From Pseudoteredinibacter isoporae_A (GTDB taxonomy: Bacteria; Pseudomonadota; Gammaproteobacteria; Pseudomonadales; Cellvibrionaceae): a stretch of DNA of 24,590 nt. Location of the stretch: NCBI RefSeq assembly GCF_040372805.1, contig NZ_BAABWJ010000016.1, positions 1-24,590 of the forward strand, in the 5' to 3' direction. Below are positions 15,101 through 23,358 of this stretch, piece after piece. Position 1 is the stretch's first letter, and each line of letters begins with the position of its first letter. The position numbers were made by a program, and so were the translations under genes. The notes beneath the pieces are model-generated. The model worked only from the letters and a program-made list of their open reading frames with translations. It made no database searches and was not told the DNA's origin.

Positions 15101-16399
15101 ACCCAAACGGTGAAGGGTCGGTGCACGGTTCAATAACACTGGGTGCTCGCGAATCACTTCATCGAGAATATCCCATACTACCGGCTCTTCACGCTCAACC
15201 ATTTTCTTGGCGGCTTTAATGGTGGTAGCCAGACCGCGCAGCTCCAACTTGGAGAAAATAAACGGCTTAAACAGCTCAAGGGCCATTTTCTTTGGCAGAC
15301 CACACTGGTGCAGACGCAACTGAGGACCTACGGTAATTACCGAACGACCGGAGTAGTCAACACGCTTACCCAACAAGTTCTGACGGAAACGACCTTGCTT
15401 ACCCTTGATCATGTCAGCAAGAGATTTCAGTGGGCGCTTGTTCGAACCCGTGATCGCGCGGCCACGACGGCCGTTATCCAACAATGCATCCACAGACTCT
15501 TGCAGCATGCGCTTTTCGTTACGCACGATGATATCTGGGGCATTCAGGTCCAACAGACGCTTCAAACGGTTGTTACGGTTGATCACTCGACGGTACAGAT
15601 CGTTCAGATCAGACGTCGCGAAACGACCACCGTCCAGAGGAACCAATGGACGCAGATCTGGCGGCAGAACCGGCAACGCTTCCATCACCATCCACTCAGG
15701 CTTGTTGCCGGAGTTGTAGAACGCTTCCAGCAGTTTCAAGCGCTTGGACAATTTCTTGATTTTGGTTTCGGAATTGGTTGCAGGAATTTCTTCACGCAAA
15801 TGCTGAACTTCAGATTCCAGATCGATATCTTTCATCAACTCCTGAATCGCTTCAGCACCCATCTTGGCTTCGAATTCGTCACCAAATTCTTCCATCGCCT
15901 CGAAGTACTGCTCATCAGTCAGCAATGCGCCTTTCTCCAAGGTGGTCATACCTGGATCAGTGACGACATAAGATTCGAAATACAACACGCGTTCAATGTT
16001 GCGCAGAGTCATATCCAGCAGCAAACCGATACGGCTTGGCAAAGATTTCAGGAACCAAATGTGAGCAACCGGGCTCGCCAATTCGATGTGGCCCATGCGC
16101 TCACGGCGAACTTTCGCCAAAGTAACTTCAACACCACACTTCTCACAGATGATACCGCGGTGCTTCATACGCTTGTATTTACCACACAAGCATTCGTAAT
16201 CTTTTACCGGACCAAAAATTTTGGCACAGAACAAACCTTCACGCTCAGGCTTAAAGGTTCGGTAGTTAATTGTCTCTGGCTTCTTTACTTCACCAAATGA
16301 CCAAGAGCGAATCATCTCAGGTGAGGCCAGACCAATACGGACGGCGTCAAACTCTTCGCTCTGTCCTTGGGACTTCAGTAAGTTAAGTAAGTCTTTCAA
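12173..16399 (-). CDS. rpoC: RNA polymerase beta' subunit
   Basis: The beta' subunit carries the catalytic Mg of RNA polymerase. The product is 1408 aa (E. coli 1407) from a TTG start at 16399. Translation from there reads (M)KDLLNLLKSQGQSEEFDA, aligned with the E. coli N-terminus, and CTGGAG lies 8 bases upstream. The frame stays open upstream to 16456, but those 19 residues match nothing in the family. Visible marks are the N-terminal zinc cysteines (70, 72, 85, 88), the active-site NADFDGDQM, the second zinc cluster around CETRYGICSQCYGR, and the C-terminal SFISAASFQETTRVLTEAA. It follows rpoB by 100 bases. A terminator follows, and rpsL is displaced by the four inserted genes. Confidence 0.97.
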   Translation of the reverse strand: MKDLLNLLKSQGQSEEFDAVRIGLASPEMIRSWSFGEVKKPETINYRTFKPEREGLFCAKIFGPVKDYECLCGKYKRMKHRGIICEKCGVEVTLAKVRRERMGHIELASPVAHIWFLKSLPSRIGLLLDMTLRNIERVLYFESYVVTDPGMTTLEKGALLTDEQYFEAMEEFGDEFEAKMGAEAIQELMKDIDLESEVQHLREEIPATNSETKIKKLSKRLKLLEAFYNSGNKPEWMVMEALPVLPPDLRPLVPLDGGRFATSDLNDLYRRVINRNNRLKRLLDLNAPDIIVRNEKRMLQESVDALLDNGRRGRAITGSNKRPLKSLADMIKGKQGRFRQNLLGKRVDYSGRSVITVGPQLRLHQCGLPKKMALELFKPFIFSKLELRGLATTIKAAKKMVEREEPVVWDILDEVIREHPVLLNRAPTLHRLGIQAFEPVLIEGKAIQLHPLVCAAYNADFDGDQMAVHVPLTLEAQLEARALMMSTNNILSPASGEPIIVPSQDVVLGLYWMTRERINALGEGMVFSDVQEVSRAYYAKQVDLQARIKVRIDEAIIGDDGETTHSTSIVDTTVGRILLWEIVPEGLPFEMVNKSMVKKAISRIINDSYRIVGLKPTVIFADQLMYMGYDFSTKSGSSIGVNDFAIPDEKAELIARAEAEVKEIETQYASGLVTAGEKYNKVIDIWSRANDLVAKSMMEGISQETVINRDGEEEKQDSFNSVYMYADSGARGSPAQIRQLAGMRGLMARPDGSIIETPITANFREGLNVLQYFISTHGARKGLADTALKTANSGYLTRRLVDVAQDLVVTEPDCGTDFGLTMAPVIEGGDIIESLGDRILGRVVARDVVRPASDEILVPAGTMIDESWIERIEEMGIDEVCVRSAITCETRYGICSQCYGRDLARGHRANQGEAIGVIAAQSIGEPGTQLTMRTFHIGGAASRASAVDSVQVKQEGMVRLHNIKTVVQENGNLVAVSRSGELAVAEKETGRERERYKIPYGAVISVQDGAEVDGGAIVAKWDPHTHPIVTEVAGKVAFTGFEDGLSVRRQTDDLTGLTSIEILDPAERPAAGKDLKPAVTLVDESGSELCLAGTNVPAHYALPAKAILSLNNGDNIGIGDVIARIPQEGSKTRDITGGLPRVADLFEARKPKEPSILAEITGTVSFGKETKGKRRLVITPNDGQPLADGSTHYEALIPKHRQLGVFEGEQVTKGEVVADGPSNPHDILRLQGVEALANYITNEIQDVYRLQGVKINDKHIEVIVRQMLRKVEITAMGDSSFVKGEQAEYNRVLEENERLRAEGKQPAQFERLLLGITKASLATESFISAASFQETTRVLTEAAVTGKRDDLRGLKENVVVGRLIPAGTGLAYHADRQRKRQVETSAVDSVSAEDVEAALTEALKSSAS

Positions 16400-16419
16400 G
16401 GCGCTATCTCCAGTTAGTT

Positions 16420-16487
16420 GGTTTGCCCTTAGCGAGAGCAAACCCTGTTGCAGCAATATTTAACTTAGGTGCCGGGCTAAGCCCGGC
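16420..16487 (-). promoter_or_regulatory. Two hairpins in the rpoB-rpoC spacer
   Basis: The 100-base spacer contains GGTTTGC / GCAAACC (16420-16426 / 16438-16444, 11-base loop) and a GC-rich GCCGGGC / GCCCGGC hairpin (16471-16477 / 16481-16487, 3-base loop). Neither is followed by a U-run on the minus strand, so mRNA processing or stability is more likely than termination. The role is inference. Confidence 0.45.
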
Positions 16488-16499
16488 CAGCTGGGACAA

Positions 16500-19400
16500 T
16501 TACTTGTCTTCTTCCAGCTCCATGTTGATACCCAAGGATCGGATTTCTTTAACCAGTACGTTAAACGACTCTGGCATGCCTGGTTCCATGCGGTGGTCAC
16601 CATCAACGATGTTCTTATACATCTTGGTACGACCCGCCACGTCATCAGACTTAACAGTGAGCATTTCCTGCAGGGTGTATGCCGCACCGTATGCTTCCAG
16701 TGCCCACACTTCCATCTCACCGAAACGTTGACCACCGAACTGAGCTTTACCACCCAGAGGCTGCTGAGTCACCAAGCTGTACGAACCGGTTGAACGGGCG
16801 TGCATCTTGTCATCAACCAAGTGGTTCAATTTCAGCATGTACATGTAACCCACTGTTGTATGACGCTGGAAGGCGTCGCCAGTGCGGCCATCGTACAACT
16901 GAGTCTGACCCGTGTCAGACAGATCAGCCAAGGTCAGCAGTGCTTTAATCTCTGATTCCTTCGCGCCATCGAATGCAGGCGTGGCCATTGGCACACCCTC
17001 GCGCAAGTTTTTGGCCAAGGCCAGAACCTGCTCATCGCTGAATGAATCCAGATCTTCTTTGCCTTTGATGTCGCCAGTCTTGTTGTAGACATCTTCCAGG
17101 AAGCTGCGAATTTCAGCGACTTTGCGCTGCTCTTCGAGCATCACATTGATTTTGTCACCAAGACCGCGCGCTGCCATACCCAGGTGCATTTCCAACACCT
17201 GACCAACGTTCATTCGGGACGGAACACCCAGCGGGTTCAGAACGATATCAACTGGCTGGCCATGCTCGTCATAAGGCATATCTTCAACCGGCATAATGAC
17301 CGAGATCACACCTTTGTTACCGTGACGACCCGCCATCTTGTCACCAGGCTGGATACGACGCTTGATCGCCAAGTAAACCTTAACGATTTTCAGAACTCCT
17401 GGCGCCAGATCATCACCGGTTTCCAGCTTGCGTTTCTTATCTTCGAAACGCTCATCCAGATCAGCACGACGCTCTTTCAGTTGCTCTTCTGCACGATCCA
17501 ACTGCTCATTCAGGGCATCGTCAGACATGCGAATCTTGAACCACTGGCTTACTTCCAGCTCGTCCAACAATTCACCGGTGATTTCCTGGCCTTTCTTAAC
17601 ACCTTTACCACCGGAGGCTTTCTGGCCAACCAGCACCGCACGCAAACGCTCCATCGTCGCGGCTTCAACGATACGATATTCTTCGTTCAAGTCTTTGCGA
17701 ACGCCGTCCAACTGAGACTTTTCAATCTCCAAAGAACGCTGATCTTTTTCCAGACCGTCGCGAGTAAATACCTGAACGTCAATCACGGTACCTTTGGTCG
17801 ACGTTGGAACACGCAGAGAAGTGTCTTTAACATCGGAAGCTTTTTCACCGAAGATCGCACGCAGCAGCTTTTCTTCTGGCGTCAGCTGGGTTTCACCTTT
17901 TGGAGTTACCTTACCAACCAGAATATCGCCAGGGCCAACTTCCGCACCGATATAAACAATACCGGACTCGTCCAGCTTGCTCAGCGCACCCTCACCTACG
18001 TTTGGAATATCCGCAGTGATTTCTTCGCTGCCCAATTTGGTATCACGAGCGATACAGGTCAGTTCCTGTATGTGAATGGTGGTGAAGCGGTCTTCTTTTA
18101 CAACACGCTCACTCACGAGGATGGAATCCTCAAAGTTATAACCATTCCACGGCATAAACGCGATACGCATGTTCTGACCCAAAGCCAGCTCACCCAAATC
18201 AACAGATGGGCCATCAGCCAGGATGTCACCGCGCACAATTTCGTCGCCTACGCTGACAATCGGACGCTGGTTAATGCAGGTGTTCTGGTTAGAACGGGTG
18301 TACTTGGTCAGGTTGTAAATGTCGACACCAGCATCACCTTTTTCCGTTTCGCTGTCGTTCGCTTTTACAACAATTCGAGCGGCATCTACACGCTCAATGA
18401 CACCACCACGCTTTGCCACCACACAGACACCGGAGTCACGCGCTACGGTACGCTCCATGCCGGTACCCACGAGAGGCTTATCTGCCTTCAGAGTAGGAAC
18501 AGCCTGGCGCTGCATGTTCGATCCCATCAATGCACGGTTCGCATCATCGTGCTCTAGGAACGGAATCAACGACGCCGCCACCGACACAACCTGGCGTGGA
18601 GACACGTCCATGTAGTTGACGTCTTCAGGGGCCTTCAGAGTAAATTCGCCCTGGTGACGAACAGAAACCAGCTCTTCGGTCAGCTTACCTTTGGCGTCCA
18701 TTTCTGCAGACACCTGAGCAATACACTGTTCGGATTCATTGATCGCAGACAGGTACTCAATCTCATCGGTAACGGCACCGTCCACAACTTTACGATATGG
18801 ACTTTCCAGGAAGCCATAGCTGTTGGTACGAGCGTAAGTGGCCAGCGAGTTAATCAGACCAATGTTTGGACCTTCAGGCGTCTCAATTGGACATACACGA
18901 CCATAGTGAGTCGGGTGAACGTCTCGAACTTCAAAGCCCGCACGCTCACGCGTCAGACCACCAGGGCCCAAGGCAGAAACACGACGCTTGTGCGTTACTT
19001 CTGACAGCGGGTTGTTCTGATCCATAAACTGGGACAACTGGGAAGAACCAAAGAATTCTTTCACCGCGGCCGCCACAGGTTTAGCGTTGATCAAGTCCTG
19101 AGGCATCAAGCCTTCCGCTTCCGCCATGGACAAGCGTTCTTTCACAGCGCGCTCAACTCGAACCAGACCTACACGGAATTGGTTTTCGGCCATCTCACCT
19201 ACGGAACGCACACGGCGGTTACCCAAGTGATCAATATCGTCCACGACACCTTGACCGTTACGAATTGAGATCAAAGTCTTCAATACGTCAACGATATCTT
19301 CATTAGACAGGGTGCCTTCGCCAGTTTCTTCTTCACGAGAAAGACGGCGGTTGAACTTCATGCGACCGACTGCAGACAGGTCATAACGCTCCTGACTGAA

Positions 19401-20585
19401 GAACAAGTTTTGGAACAGCGCTTCGGCTGACTCTTTTGTTGGCGGCTCACCAGGACGCATCATGCGGTAGATTTCTACCAGCGCTTCCAACTCAGTACGG
19501 GTTGGGTCGATGCGCATGGTATCGGACATAAACGGGCCGCAATCCAGCTCGTTGGTGTACAAGGTCAGCAGCTCTTGCACGCCGGCCTCTACCAAACCGT
19601 CCAATACTTCTTCAGTAATTTCGGTATTACATTCAAACAACACTTCACCGGTGTTTGGGTCACCGATGTCGCGGGCCAAAGAACGGCCCAACATGTAAGA
19701 GCGAGGCACAACCAGTTCCGTTACGCCACCTTTTTCCAGCTGACGAATATGACGCGCAGTAATACGGCGGCCTTCTTCTACAACCAGATTTCCATCGTTG
19801 TCTTTAATATCAAAGGTTGCCACATCACCACGCAAACGGGATGGCACCAACTCTAGACGCGCACCTTCTGCATCAAGATGACTAAAGCTACTGTTATCGA
19901 AGAACATCTCCAGCATTTGCTCTGTGGTATAACCCAGGGCACGCAACAGGATACTGGCAGGCAATTTACGACGACGGTCGATACGCACATACACCAGGTC
20001 TTTTGGATCGAATTCGAAATCCAACCAAGAACCACGGTAAGGAATCACTCGTGCGGAGTACAGCAACTTACCAGAGCTGTGAGTTTTACCTTTATCGTGG
20101 TCGAAGAATACACCAGGAGAACGGTGCAACTGGGAAACAATTACACGCTCGGTACCGTTAATAACGAAGGTGCCATTGTCAGTCATCAGGGGAATTTCGC
20201 CCATGTAGACTTCTTGTTCTTTAATGTCCTTGATAGTCTTATTAGAAGACTCTTTATCGTAAATAATCAGACGGACTTTTACGCGTAAAGGCACGGCATA
20301 CGTTACGCCGCGAAGGACACACTCACCCACATCAAAGGCGGGCTTACCTAATACATAGCTAACATATTCCAGCGCAGCATTGCCGGAATAGCTTACGATT
20401 GGAAATACGGACTTAAAGGCCGCATGCAAACCATAATCCAGGCGAGCTTCTGCAGAAACATCAGCCTGAGTGAACTTTCGATAGGAATCCAATTGGATCG
20501 CCAGGAGGAAAGGGACATCCATGACGGGCGGCAACTTGCCGAAATCCTTACGGATACGTTTTTTCTCAGTATATGAGTAAGCCAT
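16500..20585 (-). CDS. rpoB: RNA polymerase beta subunit
   Basis: The beta subunit forms the catalytic cleft with beta'. The 1361 aa product is a little longer than E. coli (1342) and close to Pseudomonas forms. It starts MAYSYTEKKRIRKDFGKLP from the ATG at 20585, with GGGGA upstream. The rifampicin region SSQLSQFMDQNNPLSEVTHK through RRVSALGPGGL is wild-type; the Ser equivalent to E. coli Ser531 is Ser537 here. The C-terminal part includes GDKMAGRHGNKGVIS and the conserved beta end. It is preceded by a long structured spacer after rplL and followed by rpoC. Confidence 0.98.
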   Translation of the reverse strand: MAYSYTEKKRIRKDFGKLPPVMDVPFLLAIQLDSYRKFTQADVSAEARLDYGLHAAFKSVFPIVSYSGNAALEYVSYVLGKPAFDVGECVLRGVTYAVPLRVKVRLIIYDKESSNKTIKDIKEQEVYMGEIPLMTDNGTFVINGTERVIVSQLHRSPGVFFDHDKGKTHSSGKLLYSARVIPYRGSWLDFEFDPKDLVYVRIDRRRKLPASILLRALGYTTEQMLEMFFDNSSFSHLDAEGARLELVPSRLRGDVATFDIKDNDGNLVVEEGRRITARHIRQLEKGGVTELVVPRSYMLGRSLARDIGDPNTGEVLFECNTEITEEVLDGLVEAGVQELLTLYTNELDCGPFMSDTMRIDPTRTELEALVEIYRMMRPGEPPTKESAEALFQNLFFSQERYDLSAVGRMKFNRRLSREEETGEGTLSNEDIVDVLKTLISIRNGQGVVDDIDHLGNRRVRSVGEMAENQFRVGLVRVERAVKERLSMAEAEGLMPQDLINAKPVAAAVKEFFGSSQLSQFMDQNNPLSEVTHKRRVSALGPGGLTRERAGFEVRDVHPTHYGRVCPIETPEGPNIGLINSLATYARTNSYGFLESPYRKVVDGAVTDEIEYLSAINESEQCIAQVSAEMDAKGKLTEELVSVRHQGEFTLKAPEDVNYMDVSPRQVVSVAASLIPFLEHDDANRALMGSNMQRQAVPTLKADKPLVGTGMERTVARDSGVCVVAKRGGVIERVDAARIVVKANDSETEKGDAGVDIYNLTKYTRSNQNTCINQRPIVSVGDEIVRGDILADGPSVDLGELALGQNMRIAFMPWNGYNFEDSILVSERVVKEDRFTTIHIQELTCIARDTKLGSEEITADIPNVGEGALSKLDESGIVYIGAEVGPGDILVGKVTPKGETQLTPEEKLLRAIFGEKASDVKDTSLRVPTSTKGTVIDVQVFTRDGLEKDQRSLEIEKSQLDGVRKDLNEEYRIVEAATMERLRAVLVGQKASGGKGVKKGQEITGELLDELEVSQWFKIRMSDDALNEQLDRAEEQLKERRADLDERFEDKKRKLETGDDLAPGVLKIVKVYLAIKRRIQPGDKMAGRHGNKGVISVIMPVEDMPYDEHGQPVDIVLNPLGVPSRMNVGQVLEMHLGMAARGLGDKINVMLEEQRKVAEIRSFLEDVYNKTGDIKGKEDLDSFSDEQVLALAKNLREGVPMATPAFDGAKESEIKALLTLADLSDTGQTQLYDGRTGDAFQRHTTVGYMYMLKLNHLVDDKMHARSTGSYSLVTQQPLGGKAQFGGQRFGEMEVWALEAYGAAYTLQEMLTVKSDDVAGRTKMYKNIVDGDHRMEPGMPESFNVLVKEIRSLGINMELEEDK

Positions 20586-20870
20586 CTATATTCCCCAGCT
20601 TGTAGTCGACTTTACAGTCTCAGGAGCATTCAGCCCCTTTTGTTTGCGTGGTTATTGCCCGCAGCTTCTAAAGCTGCTCGGTACTACATATTGCAACCAT
20701 TGATTGCAATCTGGACTGCTACTTGCGCAATCAATTGCACAAATTATTTGCACTTTCCGAACTGTGTTGCTTCTTACGCTCGTCGTCTTGTATTTGCGTT
20801 GAAACATAAATACAAATAATTTGTCCAACCGATGTCGCTTCCTCTGCGAACAGGCAAACAGCCCTTTTCA
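20586..20870 (-). promoter_or_regulatory. rpoB 5' leader, proximal part of the rplL-rpoB spacer
   Basis: This 285-base stretch has no credible gene. It holds GCAGCTT / AAGCTGC (20661-20667 / 20671-20677), ATTGCAA / TTGCAAT (20690-20696 / 20704-20710), and a long-range 12-bp pair ACAAATTATTTG / CAAATAATTTGT (20739-20750 / 20813-20824) with a 62-base gap. In E. coli the rplL-rpoB spacer carries an attenuator and an RNase III site. The long-range stem here could serve the latter role by position only. No clear promoter was found. Confidence 0.45.
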
Positions 20871-20871
20871 A

Positions 20872-20915
20872 TTTGCCGATAAGTGACGGCAAAATTCCGC
20901 TTTTTGAAAACGGAA
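20872..20915 (-). promoter_or_regulatory. Two further hairpins after the rplL attenuator
   Basis: On the minus strand, TTCCGTTTT / AAAAGCGGAA-type pairing (20895-20915, about 9 bp with one wobble, 3-base loop) is followed by TTTT. TTTGCCG / CGGCAAA (20872-20878 / 20887-20893, 8-base loop) follows and partly competes for the same bases. Together with the upstream hairpin they form a compact row of three stems. Confidence 0.5.
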
Positions 20916-20946
20916 AAAGGCCGGCAAGTAAAATCACTCGCCAGCC
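20914..20946 (-). terminator. Attenuator-like terminator between rplL and rpoB
   Basis: On the minus strand GGCTGGCGAGT pairs with ACTTGCCGGCC (11 bp including two wobbles, 6-base loop), followed by TTTTT. It begins 43 bases after the rplL stop. Position and form match the known enterobacterial attenuator that lowers rpoBC transcription relative to the ribosomal protein genes; that it works this way here is inference. Confidence 0.75.
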
Positions 20947-20989
20947 TCAAGTTCTAATGTGAAATTAGAACTTTCCCATAGAATCTGAA

Positions 20990-21361
20990 TTACTTCAGTT
21001 CAGCAGTAGCGCCTGCTTCTTCCAGGGCTTTAACAGCTTCTTCAGCGTCTTCTTTAGATACGCCTTCCTTAATAGGAGCAGGTGCACCTTCAACCAGAGC
21101 CTTAGCTTCTTTCAAGCCCAGACCGGTCAAGCCGCGAACAGCTTTAATAGCGTTAACTTTCTTGTCGCCTGCAGAAGTCAGAATTACGTCGAATTCAGTC
21201 TTCTCTTCAGCAGCGCCACCAGCATCGCCACCAGCAACAGCTACAGCAGCGGCAGCAGCAGTTACGCCAAATTTTTCTTCCATTGCTTCGATCAGTTCAA
21301 CAACGTCTTTTACAGACATCTCAGCAACGGCATTGATGATATCGTCTTTAGTCAGAGACAT
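20990..21361 (-). CDS. rplL: 50S ribosomal protein L7/L12
   Basis: L7/L12 forms the mobile stalk of the 50S subunit, present as dimers on L10, and recruits translational GTPases. The 123 aa product has the N-terminal dimerisation helices (MSLTKDDIINAVAEMSVKDV), an Ala/Gly-rich hinge at about 34-52, and the globular C-terminal domain with KVNAIKAVRGLTGLGLKEAK. The ATG at 21361 has AGGAA upstream. It follows rplJ by 66 bases, as expected for the L10 operon, and is followed by an attenuator before rpoB. Confidence 0.98.
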   Translation of the reverse strand: MSLTKDDIINAVAEMSVKDVVELIEAMEEKFGVTAAAAAVAVAGGDAGGAAEEKTEFDVILTSAGDKKVNAIKAVRGLTGLGLKEAKALVEGAPAPIKEGVSKEDAEEAVKALEEAGATAELK

Positions 21362-21427
21362 TTTTCAATTCCTATATATTCAGTAGTGAGCAAGAGCTCA
21401 AAATAACGGTTTAAGCAACACAGCCAA

Positions 21428-21925
21428 TTAGGCCGCTTCTTGCTCTTCTTTCTGGTCGCGAACGGCCGCAATAGTGCGAACCAGTTTGCCAGCAGCTGCT
21501 TCTTTCATAACACTCATCAGCTGAGAAATCGCTTCGTCGTATGTTGGCAGCTTCGCCAACAATGAAACATCAGTGATTGCTCCTTCGAATGCTGCAGTTT
21601 TCAGCTCAAGCTTGTCATTTTCTTTGGCGAAATCACTCAGGATTCGCGCACCAGCACCTGGGTGCTCGTTAGAAAATGCAATAATGCTTGGGCCTACGAA
21701 ACTGTCGTTCAGACATTCGTAATCAGTGCCTTCCAGAGCGCGTTTTGCCAGAGTGTTACGAACGACTTTTAACCACACGCCGTTCTCACGTGCTAGCTTA
21801 CGCAATGCTGTCATGTCCGTTACAGTAACGCCGCGTGAATCGGCGACAACCGCAGACTGAGCAGACTTAGCAGCTTCCTGGACTTCAGCGACAATCGCTT
21901 TTTTGTCTTCAAGTCCTAATGCCAC
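21428..21925 (-). CDS. rplJ: 50S ribosomal protein L10
   Basis: L10 anchors the L7/L12 stalk to 23S rRNA and, as the L10-L12 complex, represses its own operon. The 165 aa product starts (M)ALGLEDKKAIVAEVQEAAKS and contains VVRNTLAKRAL, typical of the family. The start codon is GTG at 21925, and AGGAGA lies 6-7 bases upstream. The preceding 272-base spacer contains an L10-type leader. rplL follows on the same strand. Confidence 0.98.
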   Translation of the reverse strand: MALGLEDKKAIVAEVQEAAKSAQSAVVADSRGVTVTDMTALRKLARENGVWLKVVRNTLAKRALEGTDYECLNDSFVGPSIIAFSNEHPGAGARILSDFAKENDKLELKTAAFEGAITDVSLLAKLPTYDEAISQLMSVMKEAAAGKLVRTIAAVRDQKEEQEAA

Positions 21926-22029
21926 AAGATTTCTCCTGGATTTGATTAAGCTAATTAAATCGTCACAACAATCTGCTTAGATTTTGATAACTCAATCGTT
22001 ACTTCACCCCCGCTAATGCGAGGAGTTTC

Positions 22030-22135
22030 CGGTGATCAAATCCAGCTAATACTGAATTGGGTCTCACCGTCTGCGTGGGGAGGTAAAACAACTACCAATT
22101 AAGCCTCCGCTTTTCGCATCAGCCCCAACGGTCTT
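22030..22135 (-). promoter_or_regulatory. L10 leader (autoregulatory RNA element)
   Basis: Between rplA and rplJ the minus strand carries AAGACCGT near 22128-22135 and ACGCAGACGGTGA near 22064-22076, which resemble the E. coli L10-L12 binding leader (AAGACCG ... GCGTAGACGGTGA). ACCGT (22128-22132) pairs with ACGGT (22066-22070), and an inner GGAGG/CCTCC stem (22104-22108 / 22079-22083) lies within. Alternatively CGGTGA (22064-22069) can pair with TCACCG (22030-22035), which could give the switch. E. coli comparison is from memory. Confidence 0.6.
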
Positions 22136-22142
22136 TGACGAC

Positions 22143-22169
22143 CTGTCGATTTCCAGGGGAAACCGACAG
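22143..22169 (-). promoter_or_regulatory. Strong hairpin after rplA
   Basis: CTGTCGGTTTCC pairs with GGAAATCGACAG on the minus strand (12 bp, one wobble, 3-base loop), and an outer CTTTG/CAAAG pair can extend it. No U-run follows, so it is not a standard Rho-independent terminator. It may be a processing or stability element, or part of the L10 leader. Confidence 0.5.
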
Positions 22170-22197
22170 ACCCCAAAGTTCTTTTTAGCTGCTCGAA

Positions 22198-22893
22198 TTA
22201 AAGATTCAAGCTAGCTTGGTCGATGGTAATACCTGGGCCCATAGTGGTGCTCAGAGATACCTTCTTCAAATAAACGCCTTTAGCGGAAGCTGGCTTCGCC
22301 TTTTTCAGGTCTGCCATCAGAGCTTCCAGGTTTTCTTTCAGAGCACCAGCTTCAAAAGAAACCTTACCGATACCACCGTGGATGATACCGCCCTTGTCAG
22401 CACGGAAACGAACCTGACCCGCTTTTGCGTTTTTAACCGCAGTCGCTACGTCTGGCGTTACGGTGCCAGTTTTAGGGTTAGGCATCAGGCCGCGTGGACC
22501 CAGAATCTGACCCAACTGACCAACAACGCGCATGGCCGCTGGATCGGCGATAACTACGTCGAAATCCATCTTGCCCGCTTTAACTTCAGCCGCCAGCTCA
22601 TCCATACCAACGATATCTGCACCAGCTTCTTTAGCTGCGTCAGCATTGGCGCCTTGGGTAAATACCGCTACGCGAACTTCTTTACCTGTACCGTGTGGCA
22701 AGGAAGTCGCGCCACGTACCGCCTGATCGGATTTACGAGGGTCAATGCCCAGGTTAATCGCCGCATCTACGGTTTCGGAAAATTTAACAGTAGACAACTC
22801 TTTCAACAGTGCTACAGCTTCTTCGATGCTGTAGTGCTTAACTGGATCTACTTTTTCTTTAATCAGCTTTTGACGCTTTGATAACTTTGCCAT
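22198..22893 (-). CDS. rplA: 50S ribosomal protein L1
   Basis: L1 forms the mobile stalk beside the ribosomal E site and represses the rplK-rplA mRNA in E. coli. The 231 aa product (E. coli 234) starts MAKLSKRQKLIKEKVDPVK and contains the L1 signature around GPRGLMPNPKTGTVT. The ATG at 22893 shares one base with the rplK stop (TAATG), so the two are translationally coupled. The downstream spacer leads to rplJ. Confidence 0.98.
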   Translation of the reverse strand: MAKLSKRQKLIKEKVDPVKHYSIEEAVALLKELSTVKFSETVDAAINLGIDPRKSDQAVRGATSLPHGTGKEVRVAVFTQGANADAAKEAGADIVGMDELAAEVKAGKMDFDVVIADPAAMRVVGQLGQILGPRGLMPNPKTGTVTPDVATAVKNAKAGQVRFRADKGGIIHGGIGKVSFEAGALKENLEALMADLKKAKPASAKGVYLKKVSLSTTMGPGITIDQASLNL

Positions 22894-23327
22894 TACACAA
22901 CACCCTCAGTTTCCAAACCCATGGCGCGCGCAGAACCAGCGATGGTACGTACCGCAGCATCCATATCAGCAGCAGTCAAATCTGGCTGCTTGGCGGTGGC
23001 GATCTCTTCCAACTGAGCACGGGTAACTTTACCCACTTTCTCAGTGTTAGGACGACCAGAACCACTCTTGATGCCCGCTGCTTTTTTCAGCAGGTAAGAA
23101 GCTGGAGGGGTTTTCATGGTGAAGGTGAAGCTGCGATCGTTGTATACGCTGATCACAACTGGCACAGGAGCGCCATTTTCCAGATTCTGAGTCTGGGCGT
23201 TAAACGCCTTACAGAATTCCATGATGTTCACACCGTGCTGACCCAGAGCAGGACCAACTGGTGGACTTGGGTTGGCGCCGCCTGCGGGCACCTGCAGCTT
23301 AATATAAGCTTCTACTTTCTTAGCCAT
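22893..23327 (-). CDS. rplK: 50S ribosomal protein L11
   Basis: L11 binds the GTPase-associated region of 23S rRNA and is needed for RelA activation. The 144 aa product starts MAKKVEAYIKLQVPAGGANP, with the proline-rich PSPPVGPALGQHGVNIMEFC segment and the C-terminal RNA-binding part ending IAGSARAMGLETEG. The ATG at 23327 has AAGGAGTC upstream. It overlaps rplA by one base. nusG is 184 bases upstream, with hairpins between that may hold the L1 operator or a promoter, neither clearly recognised. Confidence 0.98.
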   Translation of the reverse strand: MAKKVEAYIKLQVPAGGANPSPPVGPALGQHGVNIMEFCKAFNAQTQNLENGAPVPVVISVYNDRSFTFTMKTPPASYLLKKAAGIKSGSGRPNTEKVGKVTRAQLEEIATAKQPDLTAADMDAAVRTIAGSARAMGLETEGVV

Positions 23328-23358
23328 AATAGACTCCTTAAAGTGGGTTAAACGCCTC

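Noticed and set aside
15143..16300. A 385-codon open frame on the plus strand opposite rpoC
   Set aside because: Its composition (rich in Gln, Thr, Arg and Phe) mirrors the complement of rpoC codons, and it matches no family I know.
16400..16456. 19-residue N-terminal extension of RpoC
   Set aside because: It overlaps a hairpin and the ribosome binding site used by the TTG start, and matches no RpoC N-terminus.
17184..18557. A 457-codon open frame on the plus strand opposite rpoB
   Set aside because: It is fully antisense to conserved rpoB sequence, has no recognisable domain and no ribosome binding site stands out. Long antisense frames are common opposite biased, highly expressed genes.
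18920..19030. Rifampicin-resistance region of rpoB checked for substitutions
   Set aside because: All residues commonly linked to resistance are wild-type.
20731..20937. A 68-codon minus-strand frame in the rplL-rpoB spacer
   Set aside because: It runs across the attenuator and neighbouring hairpins, has no good ribosome binding site and no family resemblance. The spacer is better explained as leader RNA.
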